NCBI RefSeq assembly: GCF_000380965.1
Contig: NZ_KB905566.1
Span: 1 to 64,000, forward strand
From: Paenibacillus ginsengihumi DSM 21568
GTDB lineage: Bacteria > Bacillota > Bacilli > Paenibacillales > NBRC-103111
Length of the DNA: 64,000 nucleotides
Direction of reading: 5' to 3'
Positions 27,175 through 36,306 of this stretch are shown here, piece after piece. How positions within the stretch are numbered: position 1 is the first letter of the stretch; each line of letters starts with the position of its first letter. The notes under the pieces were generated by a model, which saw nothing but the letters and a program-made list of their open reading frames with translations, was not told the origin of the DNA and did no database searches. The position numbers and the translations under genes are program-made.

Positions 27175-28011
27175 ATGGACAAGCTGCACGTGGACTTCCC
27201 TTTTGACCGAATGTCCAAAAGCCAACAAAAAATTGCCGATTTTATCGTCAAATCGCTTGAACGGATTCCTTTTTATAATGAAGAAGATATTGCCGCCAAG
27301 GTCGGCGTCAGCATCGCGACCGTCTCGCGGTTCTGGAAAACGGCCGGTTACGACAATCTGAAATCGTTCAAGAAGCATTTGCAGGAAATGAGCCAGTCGA
27401 CGCCGGCGCGCAAAATGCAGCAGGTGCTGAAAAAGACTGAGCAGGACCCCGCCCGGCAGATGATCGCCGCAGCCTTGGTGAATCTGGACGAAACGGAACA
27501 ACGAATCTCCCGGCAGCAGTTTCAGCAAGCCGTGGAAGCGTTGGATGCGGCCGAGCGCATCTACGTCCATGCCCCCGGCTCGACCTCGTGCCTGTCGGAG
27601 CTGCTGCGCTTTCGCTTGAACCGCATCGGCATTCAGGTCCGCATGATGGCCGGGAGCGGGCACGAATTGCTGGAAAGCCTGGTGCATGCCGGTCCGCAGG
27701 ACGTCGTCCTCTTCTTCGGCTTTGTCAGCAGATCGCCGGAAGCGACGGTCATTTTGAATCAGGCCGCGGAAGCGGGGTACAGGACGATACTGATTACCGA
27801 TTTGCTGGTGTCCGACATGATCGACGAGAGCGACATCGTTCTCCAGGTCGACCGGGGAGACGCCGACGCCTTCCACTCGCTAGTGGCTCCGATGGTCATT
27901 GTGGACAGTCTAGCCGTATCGCTGGCCGGGCGCCGGGGCGAACCCGCGATGGATAAGCTGAAGAAGCTGCACTCGCTGCGGAAGCAGTATGCTTCCTTGC
28001 TGCCCAAATAA
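27175..28011 (+). CDS. MurR/RpiR-family transcriptional regulator
   Basis: The protein has about 278 residues. An N-terminal RpiR helix-turn-helix (SKSQQKIADFIVKS, IAAKVGVSIATVSRFWKTAG) precedes a C-terminal SIS domain (ERIYVHAPGSTSCLSELLRF, VVLFFGFVSRSPEATVI) that binds phosphosugars in known members. The ATG at 27175 is favoured because GGGAGGATGG lies just upstream; the ATG at 27163 overlaps that site. A TACAAT -10-like box lies near 27102. It probably controls the ECF/PHP operon. Confidence 0.85.
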   Translation: MDKLHVDFPFDRMSKSQQKIADFIVKSLERIPFYNEEDIAAKVGVSIATVSRFWKTAGYDNLKSFKKHLQEMSQSTPARKMQQVLKKTEQDPARQMIAAALVNLDETEQRISRQQFQQAVEALDAAERIYVHAPGSTSCLSELLRFRLNRIGIQVRMMAGSGHELLESLVHAGPQDVVLFFGFVSRSPEATVILNQAAEAGYRTILITDLLVSDMIDESDIVLQVDRGDADAFHSLVAPMVIVDSLAVSLAGRRGEPAMDKLKKLHSLRKQYASLLPK

Positions 28012-28164
28012 CCGCTGCCGTCTTCATTCAGCGAGCTGAGGTACGGGTCGGGCTCGTGGCGGGCCATCTCCGCTTGACCGGGGCTGCCTGTTTGGTGGTA
28101 TCAAGCTCCCTTGGATTGCGCCGGAACATGAGCGCAGTCTAAGGGTGTTTTTTCTTATTGGGAA

Positions 28165-28192
28165 TTGAATTTCAAGATCGATATGTTAAAAT
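28165..28192 (+). promoter_or_regulatory. Sigma-A promoter for the HIT gene
   Basis: TTGAAT (28165-28170) and TAAAAT (28187-28192) are 16 bases apart and 31 bases before the TTG start of the HIT-family gene. Confidence 0.55.
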
Positions 28193-28222
28193 AAGGAAAC
28201 CTATTGTGGGAAGGCGTTTCAT

Positions 28223-28552
28223 TTGAGCGAGGATTTCTATTGCGATGAAGTATTGAGCGGCCGCACGCCTGTCCGCAAAGTGCTGGAGACGGACAACGTG
28301 CTGGCGTATCATCACACCCGCCCCTATTATCCCGTTCACATTGTGGCGATTCCGAAAAAGCACATCCCGTCGCTGCTGACGCTGGAGCCAAGCGACCATG
28401 CGCTCCTGATCGAGCTGATGGACGTTATAAAGAAGGTCGCTGAGCAGGTGCTGGCCGAGCATGGAGGCTGCAGGGTACTGACCAACTTGGGGGAGTACCA
28501 GGACTCGAAGCATCTTCATTTTCATATCGTTTATGGCAAGCCATTGCGATGA
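28223..28552 (+). CDS. HIT-family (histidine triad) nucleotide-binding protein
   Basis: The 109-residue protein starts at a TTG preceded by GGGAAGG. The C-terminal histidine triad HLHFHIV and upstream YPVHIVAIPKKHIPSLLTL are diagnostic of the Hint branch, phosphoramidases that cleave nucleoside phosphoramidates and aminoacyl-adenylates. It has its own promoter and lies about 210 bases before the ABC exporter pair. Relatives can confer self-resistance to nucleotide-peptide antibiotics; given the nucleotide-type island nearby that is a speculation worth noting, but a housekeeping role is equally likely. Confidence 0.85.
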   Translation: MSEDFYCDEVLSGRTPVRKVLETDNVLAYHHTRPYYPVHIVAIPKKHIPSLLTLEPSDHALLIELMDVIKKVAEQVLAEHGGCRVLTNLGEYQDSKHLHFHIVYGKPLR

Positions 28553-28664
28553 TTGTGCTTGTTTTGGCCCTCCTCTCCCCAGCGGTCCCGGACTCAGGAC
28601 AAAAAAATGTAAAAATTGCGTAAATTGAGCAAAAAAACATATATTTTTTCAAATTGTTAAGTGA

Positions 28665-28670
28665 TATAAT
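28665..28670 (+). promoter_or_regulatory. Possible -10 box for the ABC exporter pair
   Basis: TATAAT lies in a very AT-rich 210-base gap before the first exporter gene. No convincing -35 box is visible at the right distance, so this is only a candidate. Confidence 0.35.
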
Positions 28671-28772
28671 GCAATCGTATCCAATTACATACATATATTT
28701 ACTGTTAAGGGATATGGATGCAGAAGGCACTAATCTTTTGTTTCCCGATTCCTATGTCTTGGGGTGTGGAGG

Positions 28773-30611
28773 ATGAGCAATCTGAACGCTAGAATCCGGT
28801 CGGAGCTTGCCACGATACGGTGGGCTTTTGGCCAAGCCTGGGAGATCGACAAGAGGAACCTGATGTTCTGGATCGTCCTCTGCATGGCCGGGGCGGTGCT
28901 GCCGGCGCTGTTCCTGGTCGTGACGCGGCAGATCATCGATACGATTACGGCGCAGACGGCGGCGATGAACGGCTTCGGCGCGATCGTCCCCTGGATTGCC
29001 GCCCTGATCGGTTTTCTGTTTTTGCAAGCGGTTTATAACATGCTGCCGAACATTTTCGATTTTACGCTGTTTACCCGGTACGCCGTCGGTATGCAAAAAA
29101 ATCTCGGCGACCTGATGCGTCGCGTACCGTTGCGTTTGTTTGACAACGCGGAGCTTGCTACGCAAGTAGATATGACGATGCCGACGATCAAGCGGCTGTC
29201 CTACTTCCTCAGCAGCTTTCTGAAGCTGCTGGGAGCGATGGTGTCCCTTGGCAGCATCCTCCTTCTTGCCGCAGGCACCTCCGGGCTGCTGCTGGCTCTT
29301 GCTGTTGTCCTGCTTGCCGTATCACTTGCCATGGGATTCATTAACGCGGTTGAAGGGCACCGGCGGTGGGTCGATGAAGGGCATAACGAAAGACTGGCCG
29401 AGTATTATTACTCCCGTGTGTTCACCCAGGACATCGCGATGGAATACCGCTTGCTGAGGCTGGACCCGTATATTCGCAAGCAGTGGTTCGATATCGTCCG
29501 GCCGATGCAGGAAAGAACGCTCCGCTATCTGAATAAAGCAACGCTGAGAGACAACGTAACTCAGATCCTGGGGACAGCGCTCAAGTTCCTGCTGCTGTCG
29601 GCAGGACTTTACATGACCGCTTCAGGCAGCATTACGGTCGGCACGCTCGTCATGTTCGTGGCGATGTTCGACCAAATTGTCGGCACAGCGAGCGGATTGG
29701 GTAGATTGTTTATGAGTACATACAAGTATGTCAAAGACTTTGAGCTGCAGAAGCGCTTTTTTGAAACAGACTTTAGCGAAGCGGCGAAAGGCGGCGCAGC
29801 CAGTTCCACCGTGAACGCGCCATCGTCTGTTAGCGAAGAAGCCCCCGCCGTTTTTGAAATGAACAATGTCAGCTTCGGCTACCGCCCGGGTACCTACGCG
29901 CTGAAAAATGTATCGTTAACCATCCGCCAAGGCGAAATCGTCGCCCTCGTCGGCGGCAACGGCGCCGGGAAGTCGACCTTGGTCAAGGTGCTGCTCGGCT
30001 TCTACAAGCCGACAGAGGGGGAAGTGTATTTCGAGGGCAAGAGCTATGACGAGATCGATCTGACGAAGCTGGCGCAGCGCATGGGAGTCACCTTTCAGGA
30101 CTATGCCAAATTCGAGTTTACTCTGCGGGAAAATATCGCCTTCGGCGACCTGTCCAAGCTGGACGACGATCCGGCGCTGCACGGCGCAGCGGACAAGGGC
30201 GGCGCGGCGGGCATCCTGACCAAGCATCCGTCCGGCCTCAACACGCATTTGGGCAGGTGGTACGACATTCAGGCCGTGCAGCTGTCCGGCGGCGAATGGC
30301 AGCGGGTCGCCGTTTCCCGCGCCCATATCAGCGACAGGGATATCATCATCATGGACGAGCCGGCGGCGATGCTGGACCCGATCGCGGAGATGGAGCAGTT
30401 TTATAATCTGAAGAATAGCATCCAGAGCCGCACAGGTATTCTCATCTCGCACCGCATCGGCTTCGCCAGGCTGGCCGACAAGGTAGCCGTGCTGGACGAA
30501 GGGGAGCTGGTCGAGTTCGGAACCCACAGCGAGCTGATGGCGAGACAAGGCCTGTACTACAGGCTGTTCACCGCTCAGGCCGAATGGTATCGGAAGGAGG
30601 ACGCCGTTTGA
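28773..30611 (+). CDS. ABC exporter half-transporter, first of a pair
   Basis: The protein has about 612 residues with an N-terminal membrane domain (about residues 30-320) and a C-terminal ATPase domain (Walker A GGNGAGKST, signature LSGGEWQRVAVSRA, Walker B IIIMDEPAAMLDP, switch histidine ISHRIG). A tail ends QAEWYRKEDAV. The start is uncertain: GTG at 28764 or ATG at 28773. It is followed after one base by a second, related half-transporter, so the two probably form a heterodimer. No peptidase domain is present. Substrate is unknown; position suggests the product of the adjacent island. Confidence 0.85.
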   Translation: MSNLNARIRSELATIRWAFGQAWEIDKRNLMFWIVLCMAGAVLPALFLVVTRQIIDTITAQTAAMNGFGAIVPWIAALIGFLFLQAVYNMLPNIFDFTLFTRYAVGMQKNLGDLMRRVPLRLFDNAELATQVDMTMPTIKRLSYFLSSFLKLLGAMVSLGSILLLAAGTSGLLLALAVVLLAVSLAMGFINAVEGHRRWVDEGHNERLAEYYYSRVFTQDIAMEYRLLRLDPYIRKQWFDIVRPMQERTLRYLNKATLRDNVTQILGTALKFLLLSAGLYMTASGSITVGTLVMFVAMFDQIVGTASGLGRLFMSTYKYVKDFELQKRFFETDFSEAAKGGAASSTVNAPSSVSEEAPAVFEMNNVSFGYRPGTYALKNVSLTIRQGEIVALVGGNGAGKSTLVKVLLGFYKPTEGEVYFEGKSYDEIDLTKLAQRMGVTFQDYAKFEFTLRENIAFGDLSKLDDDPALHGAADKGGAAGILTKHPSGLNTHLGRWYDIQAVQLSGGEWQRVAVSRAHISDRDIIIMDEPAAMLDPIAEMEQFYNLKNSIQSRTGILISHRIGFARLADKVAVLDEGELVEFGTHSELMARQGLYYRLFTAQAEWYRKEDAV

Positions 30612-30612
30612 C

Positions 30613-32475
30613 ATGGCAGAAGCTGCTCAAGAAGTGAGACAACGCGCGAAAATCGGCGCAACCGTCCTTTCCGCCTTTAAGCTGGCGAAGGAGACGGCCA
30701 GCCTGAAGGAAATCGTTTTGACGTACATTGGACTGGCATCAGGGGTCATCGGAACGCTCGTCGCCATATTCGAAAAAAACTTTTTCAACGAAGCCGCGAA
30801 GGTCGTGACGGGCGGCATGGGCCCGTCGTTCGCCCAAGCGGTCCAGTGGCTTGCGCTGTGGATGGGGCTCGTGCTGCTGACGAATCTGATTCAGGTCGTC
30901 TCCGGAAGGGCGAGCAATGCGCTGTGGAGCAAAATGCGCTGCTGCATTCAGGAGAATCTGATGCTCAAGCTTTCGCGCATCCGATTGCATTATTTCTCCC
31001 GCACAGAGACGTACCAGAAGTTCGAATGGGTCAAAAACGAGCTGAACGAGAAGCTGCCGCTCATTTTGAACGCCGCCTTCGGCATCGTTTTTTCCCTCAT
31101 TCAGCTCATCACGGCTGTGATGATCATCGGATACGAGCATTGGCTGATTGCGCTCGTCGTGTTCCTCGGCTGCATTCCGGCCATCATCCTGAAGCAAAGG
31201 CATACGGAGGCCGATTACCGTCACCAGCAGTACAATTCCCACGAGCTTCGCTATCAAACCTATGTTTCCTGGGTCATGTTCAAGCGCCCTTTCATGAAGG
31301 AGATGCGCTACGGCAATCTGTACGATTATGTCAAGAAGAAGTACGAGGATTCGGTGACAGACCTGTACAATAAGCGCATCCGCCTGATCAAGCGGTTTAC
31401 GCTGTTCAACGGCGGGGCGCAGCTGATCAGCCTGTCTACCATCGGCATTGCGCTGGCGATCATCGCTTACGAGATTTACCGTGGCGATGCGGGCATCGGC
31501 TCTTTCGTCTTGGTGTACAGCACGGCGAAAGTGATGCAGACGGCATTCCAAGGAATGTTCGAGCACGCCGTCCTGATCGGCAGCGATGGCCGGTTTCTCG
31601 ACGATTACAACCAGCTGATGAAGTACGAGGAAGACGACAGCGACAGGGGCGAGGGGGAGGAGCTGCAGATCAAGGGAGGCGCCGTTCGGAAGCCGTCCCC
31701 GCTTGCGGACGCTCCGTCCCGCATCGATATGGAATTTCATAAAGTCAGCTTCGCTTATCCCGAAACGGATCGCCAGGTGCTGCGCGATGTTAATGTCCGC
31801 ATCCGCCAAGGGGAGAAAATCGCGATCGTCGGCGAGAACGGCTCGGGCAAAAGCACCTTCATTTCGTTGCTATGCGGGATGTATGCTCCGACGGAGGGGA
31901 GGGTGCTGCTGAACGATGCGGACGCTTGCGAGCAGCGGGAGACGATCCAGCGCACCGTTTCCTGCACCTTGCAGATGTTCGGCAAATACGAAATTTCCAT
32001 CGCCGACAATATCCGCATTGGGGACTTGTTCCGGGAGTACTCCGACGAAGAGATCGCCGAAGCTGCGAAGCTGGCGGGCGCCTATGAATTCATTTCGCGC
32101 CTCAAAGACGGGATGCACACGTATGCCGGCAATCATTACAAGGGCGGCGTGGAGCTGTCCGGCGGTCAGTGGCAAAAAATCGCCATTGCCCGGGCAATAC
32201 TGAAGAAGGACGCACGCATCCTGATCATGGACGAACCGACCGCGGCGCTGGACCCGGTAGCGGAAGCGCAGCTGTACGAAGACTTCCACCGCATCACCGG
32301 CGACAAGACGACGATTCTCATCTCCCACCGCTTGGGCGCGACACGGCTTGCCGACCGCATCCTCGTCTTCAGTCAAGGCCGTATCGCGGAGGAAGGCAGT
32401 CATGACGAGCTGATGGCGCTGGACGGCATTTATGCGGAAATGTACAGGGCTCAGTCGCAGTGGTATGTGGCTTGA
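30613..32475 (+). CDS. ABC exporter half-transporter, second of a pair
   Basis: The 620-residue protein has a membrane domain and an ATPase domain (GENGSGKST, LSGGQWQKIAIARA, ILIMDEPTAALDP, ISHRLG). It ends IYAEMYRAQSQWYVA. Its base composition is like the GC-rich host, unlike the AT-rich nucleotidyltransferase gene 65 bases downstream. The last 16 codons recur at 46059-46106 in diverged form, at the far end of the island, so this gene's 3' end appears to be the site where the island was joined. The present copy may be a recombinant. Confidence 0.85.
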   Translation: MAEAAQEVRQRAKIGATVLSAFKLAKETASLKEIVLTYIGLASGVIGTLVAIFEKNFFNEAAKVVTGGMGPSFAQAVQWLALWMGLVLLTNLIQVVSGRASNALWSKMRCCIQENLMLKLSRIRLHYFSRTETYQKFEWVKNELNEKLPLILNAAFGIVFSLIQLITAVMIIGYEHWLIALVVFLGCIPAIILKQRHTEADYRHQQYNSHELRYQTYVSWVMFKRPFMKEMRYGNLYDYVKKKYEDSVTDLYNKRIRLIKRFTLFNGGAQLISLSTIGIALAIIAYEIYRGDAGIGSFVLVYSTAKVMQTAFQGMFEHAVLIGSDGRFLDDYNQLMKYEEDDSDRGEGEELQIKGGAVRKPSPLADAPSRIDMEFHKVSFAYPETDRQVLRDVNVRIRQGEKIAIVGENGSGKSTFISLLCGMYAPTEGRVLLNDADACEQRETIQRTVSCTLQMFGKYEISIADNIRIGDLFREYSDEEIAEAAKLAGAYEFISRLKDGMHTYAGNHYKGGVELSGGQWQKIAIARAILKKDARILIMDEPTAALDPVAEAQLYEDFHRITGDKTTILISHRLGATRLADRILVFSQGRIAEEGSHDELMALDGIYAEMYRAQSQWYVA

Positions 32476-32540
32476 GGCGGAGTTGGGATAGAGTGGGAGT
32501 TGAAACAACTACTAATACATTTTCCAAGGGGGGCTGATGA

Positions 32541-34079
32541 ATGAAGAAAGATCTGTATGCATCGCGACAAGAAGTAAAAAATGAACTTGATATAATGAAA
32601 TGGGCAGCAGGTGGAAAACAAGATGTTAGTGATATTCAAACAATATGCGAAGACTATTTGATTGAAGTATCGAAATTGAACGGATTGAGTGGAAGGCTGC
32701 TATATTGTATGAAAAACAATAAAGCTTCTTGGATTAATGAAAATCTTCTTGAAGAAGCAGAAAACTTACACAAGTCTGCAGTAAAGAAAATGAATGAACA
32801 TATTGATGTTGTAAGAGAAATTAATCAGGCGATTGATAAAGAAAAGAAACCAATTGTGCTTAAGGGATTTTGTGATTTTTTCTATCTAAGGGATGAAAAT
32901 AGCATAAGAAGAAGTTATGACATCGATCTGATTTATGATGACTTTGAATACCTTAATAATGTATTGATTTCATTAGGGTTTGAAGCAAAATATGCACCTG
33001 CTGATCATGAATATGCAAATTATATTAGAGGAGGAGTGGAAATTGATCTACATAGATACTTACCGGTAGCGAATTATCCTAGTAAAATAGGGCAAATCTA
33101 TAATCCATACGTTCATACAAAGTATGTTCTCCAGAATGATCAAGAATATATATGGTCGCAAATGACATATGGCGATCTGTACAACTATAGTTATTTTGCA
33201 GAGGATGGGATTTTTATTCCAGAGCTAGAACCAACTATTTTAATTCATTGCAACCATATATTCAGATCATTTACAAAGGTAGATGCTAAACGTTTATGTA
33301 TTAGATTAGGCGATCTATCGATTATAAGGGACTTGTTAAGTAGTAATAGTTTTGATATTGGAAGATTTAATACATTTGTTGGAAAATTCAATAGCTACGA
33401 TTCCGTGAGATTTGTCTGTGGACTAATCAAATATTTTTTTGGAGAAGTCCCTGAAGAATTAAAAAATTATTATTCAACTGATTCAGAAAACCATGAATTA
33501 ATATTGAATAGAACGTTATTCAAAGTGTGGTGCTATTTTGAACATCCTGATGATTTAATAAAACCAAAGGCATATAAATCGGAACATAAAAGGATAAATC
33601 AATTACTTGGATTTAACAATATTTTGTTAAGTAGTAGTAATAAGGGGGATGAAAGCTATGTCTATGGAATAGAACAGGATAATTATAGTCCCTTAAAAGC
33701 AATAATCAGTTCATCAACAGAAGATTACTTTCAAGATTTAAGATTATTCCTGAAAATTAGCCTGAATAAAGATAACTTATTTTTAAATATAAAGATAATA
33801 CGACCAATAAACCCGGAATATGGAAATATTGAGATTAAAGCTTACTTTAGAAATCCATTTAAAACATCTACTATCGCCAGTTTTAATTTAGATAATACTG
33901 ATAACATCTTACCAGAATCATATGATCTGAATTACTGTTATAAAATGCATGACCTTGAAAGATGGAATGAAGATGGTACTATAGGTTTTTTTGTGGAAAT
34001 AGTTTTGATAGATGACCATGATAAATGTAAGTATTTATTTCCTCTATATATTCAACATAAGGATGTTGTTAGTGTGTAA
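32541..34079 (+). CDS. Nucleotidyltransferase-fold protein (PF14907-like)
   Basis: The 512-residue protein is encoded by strikingly AT-rich DNA. A nucleotidyltransferase core lies around residues 104-160: PIVLKGFCDFFYL, then SYDIDLIYDD with the metal-binding DxD at about 127-129, then VEIDLHRYLP supplying the third acidic residue. This matches the uncharacterised nucleotidyltransferase family that occurs in many Firmicute peptide and natural-product clusters. The C-terminal 300 residues are unrecognised. It begins 65 bases after the ABC exporter pair; a decayed insertion sequence separates it from the rest of the island. Confidence 0.75.
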   Translation: MKKDLYASRQEVKNELDIMKWAAGGKQDVSDIQTICEDYLIEVSKLNGLSGRLLYCMKNNKASWINENLLEEAENLHKSAVKKMNEHIDVVREINQAIDKEKKPIVLKGFCDFFYLRDENSIRRSYDIDLIYDDFEYLNNVLISLGFEAKYAPADHEYANYIRGGVEIDLHRYLPVANYPSKIGQIYNPYVHTKYVLQNDQEYIWSQMTYGDLYNYSYFAEDGIFIPELEPTILIHCNHIFRSFTKVDAKRLCIRLGDLSIIRDLLSSNSFDIGRFNTFVGKFNSYDSVRFVCGLIKYFFGEVPEELKNYYSTDSENHELILNRTLFKVWCYFEHPDDLIKPKAYKSEHKRINQLLGFNNILLSSSNKGDESYVYGIEQDNYSPLKAIISSSTEDYFQDLRLFLKISLNKDNLFLNIKIIRPINPEYGNIEIKAYFRNPFKTSTIASFNLDNTDNILPESYDLNYCYKMHDLERWNEDGTIGFFVEIVLIDDHDKCKYLFPLYIQHKDVVSV

Positions 34080-34100
34080 TAATCTCTACACTAGTCAATA

Positions 34101-35165
34101 AAAAGGGCTCCAAATCAGTACTTGTCCATAACCTGGCTTTGATAATCCGTAGTTGTACAAACCGCCGCGAGCCTTGTTAGGACAAGGCATTCGGTGGTTG
34201 TGGATAACTACGTGTGGTGCCTACAGATTTCAGTGATCAAAGCAGCGAAATATCCCATATTTGCTGGGGTTCTTCGATTTTTAGTGCTGAAACAATTGCC
34301 CGATGTGCTTCGGTCAATTCGGTTTTCTGGCATTTCCGGCATCCAGCCGATACTCGATCAAGTGCATCATTTGCATGAGCGAGCGTACTTCACGCCACGT
34401 CTTGCCCATCTGGTCTCGACAATACGAATGAGCATGAGTCCTAGCAAGTAGAGCAGGACGTGAGCCCGGATTCGCTTTTCCTTGCGGTGATAGACGGGAT
34501 GCAGCTTCAGCGATTGCTTCAGTGTTCGGCTTTGACGGCGTCCAGGTCGATTCGCAAATTGCCGCGCTTGTCGATTTTCAAATACCGCTTGAAGGTCGGG
34601 TGGCTGTCAATCGGCAATGTGCCTTCGTATGCGCATCGCCATCGAGTTCTTTCAGCCGGGCCAGTTCTGTTCGAAGCTTCTGCAAATGTGCTTCACGCTG
34701 GGCTACATCTCGCCTCGCTTCTTCCGGATTGCGGACCAGCACATAACGCGTCCGTGCTTCATCGTCGCCGATCGCGACCTCTTTGACTTCCAGATTGTTT
34801 CGAATTGTCTTGAATCGTCCCGGAAGAGCTAGTGCCACTTCGACCGTCGGTTTGCCGGAGGTCATCTTCTCGTCCGCGATGTAGTGCCCGCCGTTTTGCT
34901 GGAGTACGCGCAAGTTGTCTTCGGATCCAGAAGCCGCGGTCGACGACCGTGATGACGCTTCCGAGTTTCCAGCCGGTCAAGTCTTTCTTGACTTCCGGAA
35001 CAACGCTCATATCTGATGTGTTGCCAGGCCACACCCAGCAGCGAATCGGAATGCCGTCAAGGGTGACGGCAAAGCCGGTGACCACTTGCGGCAGGTCGGG
35101 ATGATGCTCTTTGGAGTATCCCATCGCTCGGTAAACGTGCTGGACCTCGAATGCCGGAAGGTCAG
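34101..35165 (-). mobile_element. Decayed IS1634-like insertion sequence remnant
   Basis: On the minus strand, broken frames spell an IS1634-type (IS4 superfamily) DDE transposase. The central part is MGYSKEHHPDLPQVVTGFAV and WVWPGNTSDMSVVPEVKKDL, then VVDRGF, then GGHYIADEKMTSGKP and RYVLVRNPEEARRD. The C-terminal part is KLHPVYHRKEKRIRAHVLL. At least two frameshifts are present and the N-terminal third is missing. A hairpin at 34171-34188 (GCCTTG/CAAGGC) lies at its outer end. It splits the island between the nucleotidyltransferase gene and the purZ-like operon. The 34080-35232 gap holds nothing else. Confidence 0.75.
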
Positions 35166-35232
35166 GAAAGAGAGAGTATTACAGATGGTTTACTTATTTA
35201 AATCGATATGATTGGAAAGGTGAGATGTTGAC

Positions 35233-36306
35233 ATGATTACCATTGTGTTAGGCGGTCAAATTGGAAGCGAAGGCAAAGGGAAAATAGCAGCATATATTGC
35301 ACGCGAATTTCAAATGAGTGTTCGCACTGGCGGTCCCAATGCCGGACATACCATCTACCATAACGGGGAAAAATATATTCTTCGTCTTGTTCCGTGCGCA
35401 TTCGTCAACAAGGAATGCAAGCTAGCCTTGGCAGCGGGATCGTACATTAACAAGGATGTCTTGTTGAAGGAAATTAAAGTTTTAGGTTTAAAACCAGGTT
35501 CCTTATTTATTGATCCGCAAGCAGGAATGATTGATAAAAAGCATATAGAAGAAGAGCAAGTTTTACTCAATAACAATCTTTCAACGGGGTCGGGTGTAGG
35601 ATATGCAACCTCCGACAAGATTTTAAGAAGAGAATCGTTCAAACTGGCCAAGGACATAGAGGAGTTTACGCCGTATATTGGAAATGTTTCAATGCTCGCC
35701 AACCGATGCATCGACCAAGGGGGCCGTGTCCTAATTGAAGGCACCCAAGGCTTTGATCTAAGTGTCCATCACGGAAGCTATCCATTTGTGACGAGCCGTG
35801 ATACGACATCGGCAACTTTATGTGGAGAGGTCGGCTTAAGTCCAAGGCTGGTGGAAGATATTATATTAGTGTTGCGTACCTACCCCATTCGCTCATCGGA
35901 TGGACCTCTTTATGAAGAAATAACATGGGAAGAGCTAACGTACCTAGCGAAATCCAGCGTACCGATTCAAGAACATACATCCGTTACGAAGAAAGTAAGA
36001 AGAATCAGCAAATTCGACGAGGAATTGGTATCAAGAGCCATTTGGATTAACAGACCGACACAATTAGCGCTAAATTTTGTTGATTACATTAGTTCCTGCG
36101 ATTACAAGGTAAGGAGATATTCGGAGCTTTCTTCGGCGTCAAAGAATTTCATCGAGCGTTTAGAAAGAAAATTTGGTGTCCCCGTTACTTTGATAGGAAC
36201 TGGACCAGACCAGGAAGATATTATTGATTTGCGTCGTGAAAAATTAAACAAACAGATTGTAGACGTACGGTATTCCAACATCTCTGGTGGTGGGATAGCG
36301 AAATGA
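35233..36306 (+). CDS. PurZ-like adenylosuccinate synthetase homologue
   Basis: The 357-residue protein is clearly related to PurA but about 70 residues shorter. The P-loop reads GGQIGSEGKGK, with Ser12 in place of the catalytic Asp13 of housekeeping PurA. The His of NAGHT (His39) is kept, as is EGTQGF...HGSYPFVTSRDTT. Loss of this aspartate and short length are features of phage PurZ, which joins aspartate to (d)GMP using ATP to make 2-amino-adenylosuccinate. The real acceptor here is unknown; a guanine nucleotide is the best guess. It heads a seven-gene overlapping operon and is AT-rich. The Nudix gene overlaps its stop by four bases. Confidence 0.8.
   Translation: MITIVLGGQIGSEGKGKIAAYIAREFQMSVRTGGPNAGHTIYHNGEKYILRLVPCAFVNKECKLALAAGSYINKDVLLKEIKVLGLKPGSLFIDPQAGMIDKKHIEEEQVLLNNNLSTGSGVGYATSDKILRRESFKLAKDIEEFTPYIGNVSMLANRCIDQGGRVLIEGTQGFDLSVHHGSYPFVTSRDTTSATLCGEVGLSPRLVEDIILVLRTYPIRSSDGPLYEEITWEELTYLAKSSVPIQEHTSVTKKVRRISKFDEELVSRAIWINRPTQLALNFVDYISSCDYKVRRYSELSSASKNFIERLERKFGVPVTLIGTGPDQEDIIDLRREKLNKQIVDVRYSNISGGGIAK

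Noticed and set aside
35233-36306. Housekeeping purA, or part of a phage Z-genome (diaminopurine) gene set
   Set aside because: The catalytic aspartate is replaced and the protein is too short for housekeeping PurA. No DatZ, MazZ or phage polymerase gene is nearby, so a DNA-modification role is not supported.
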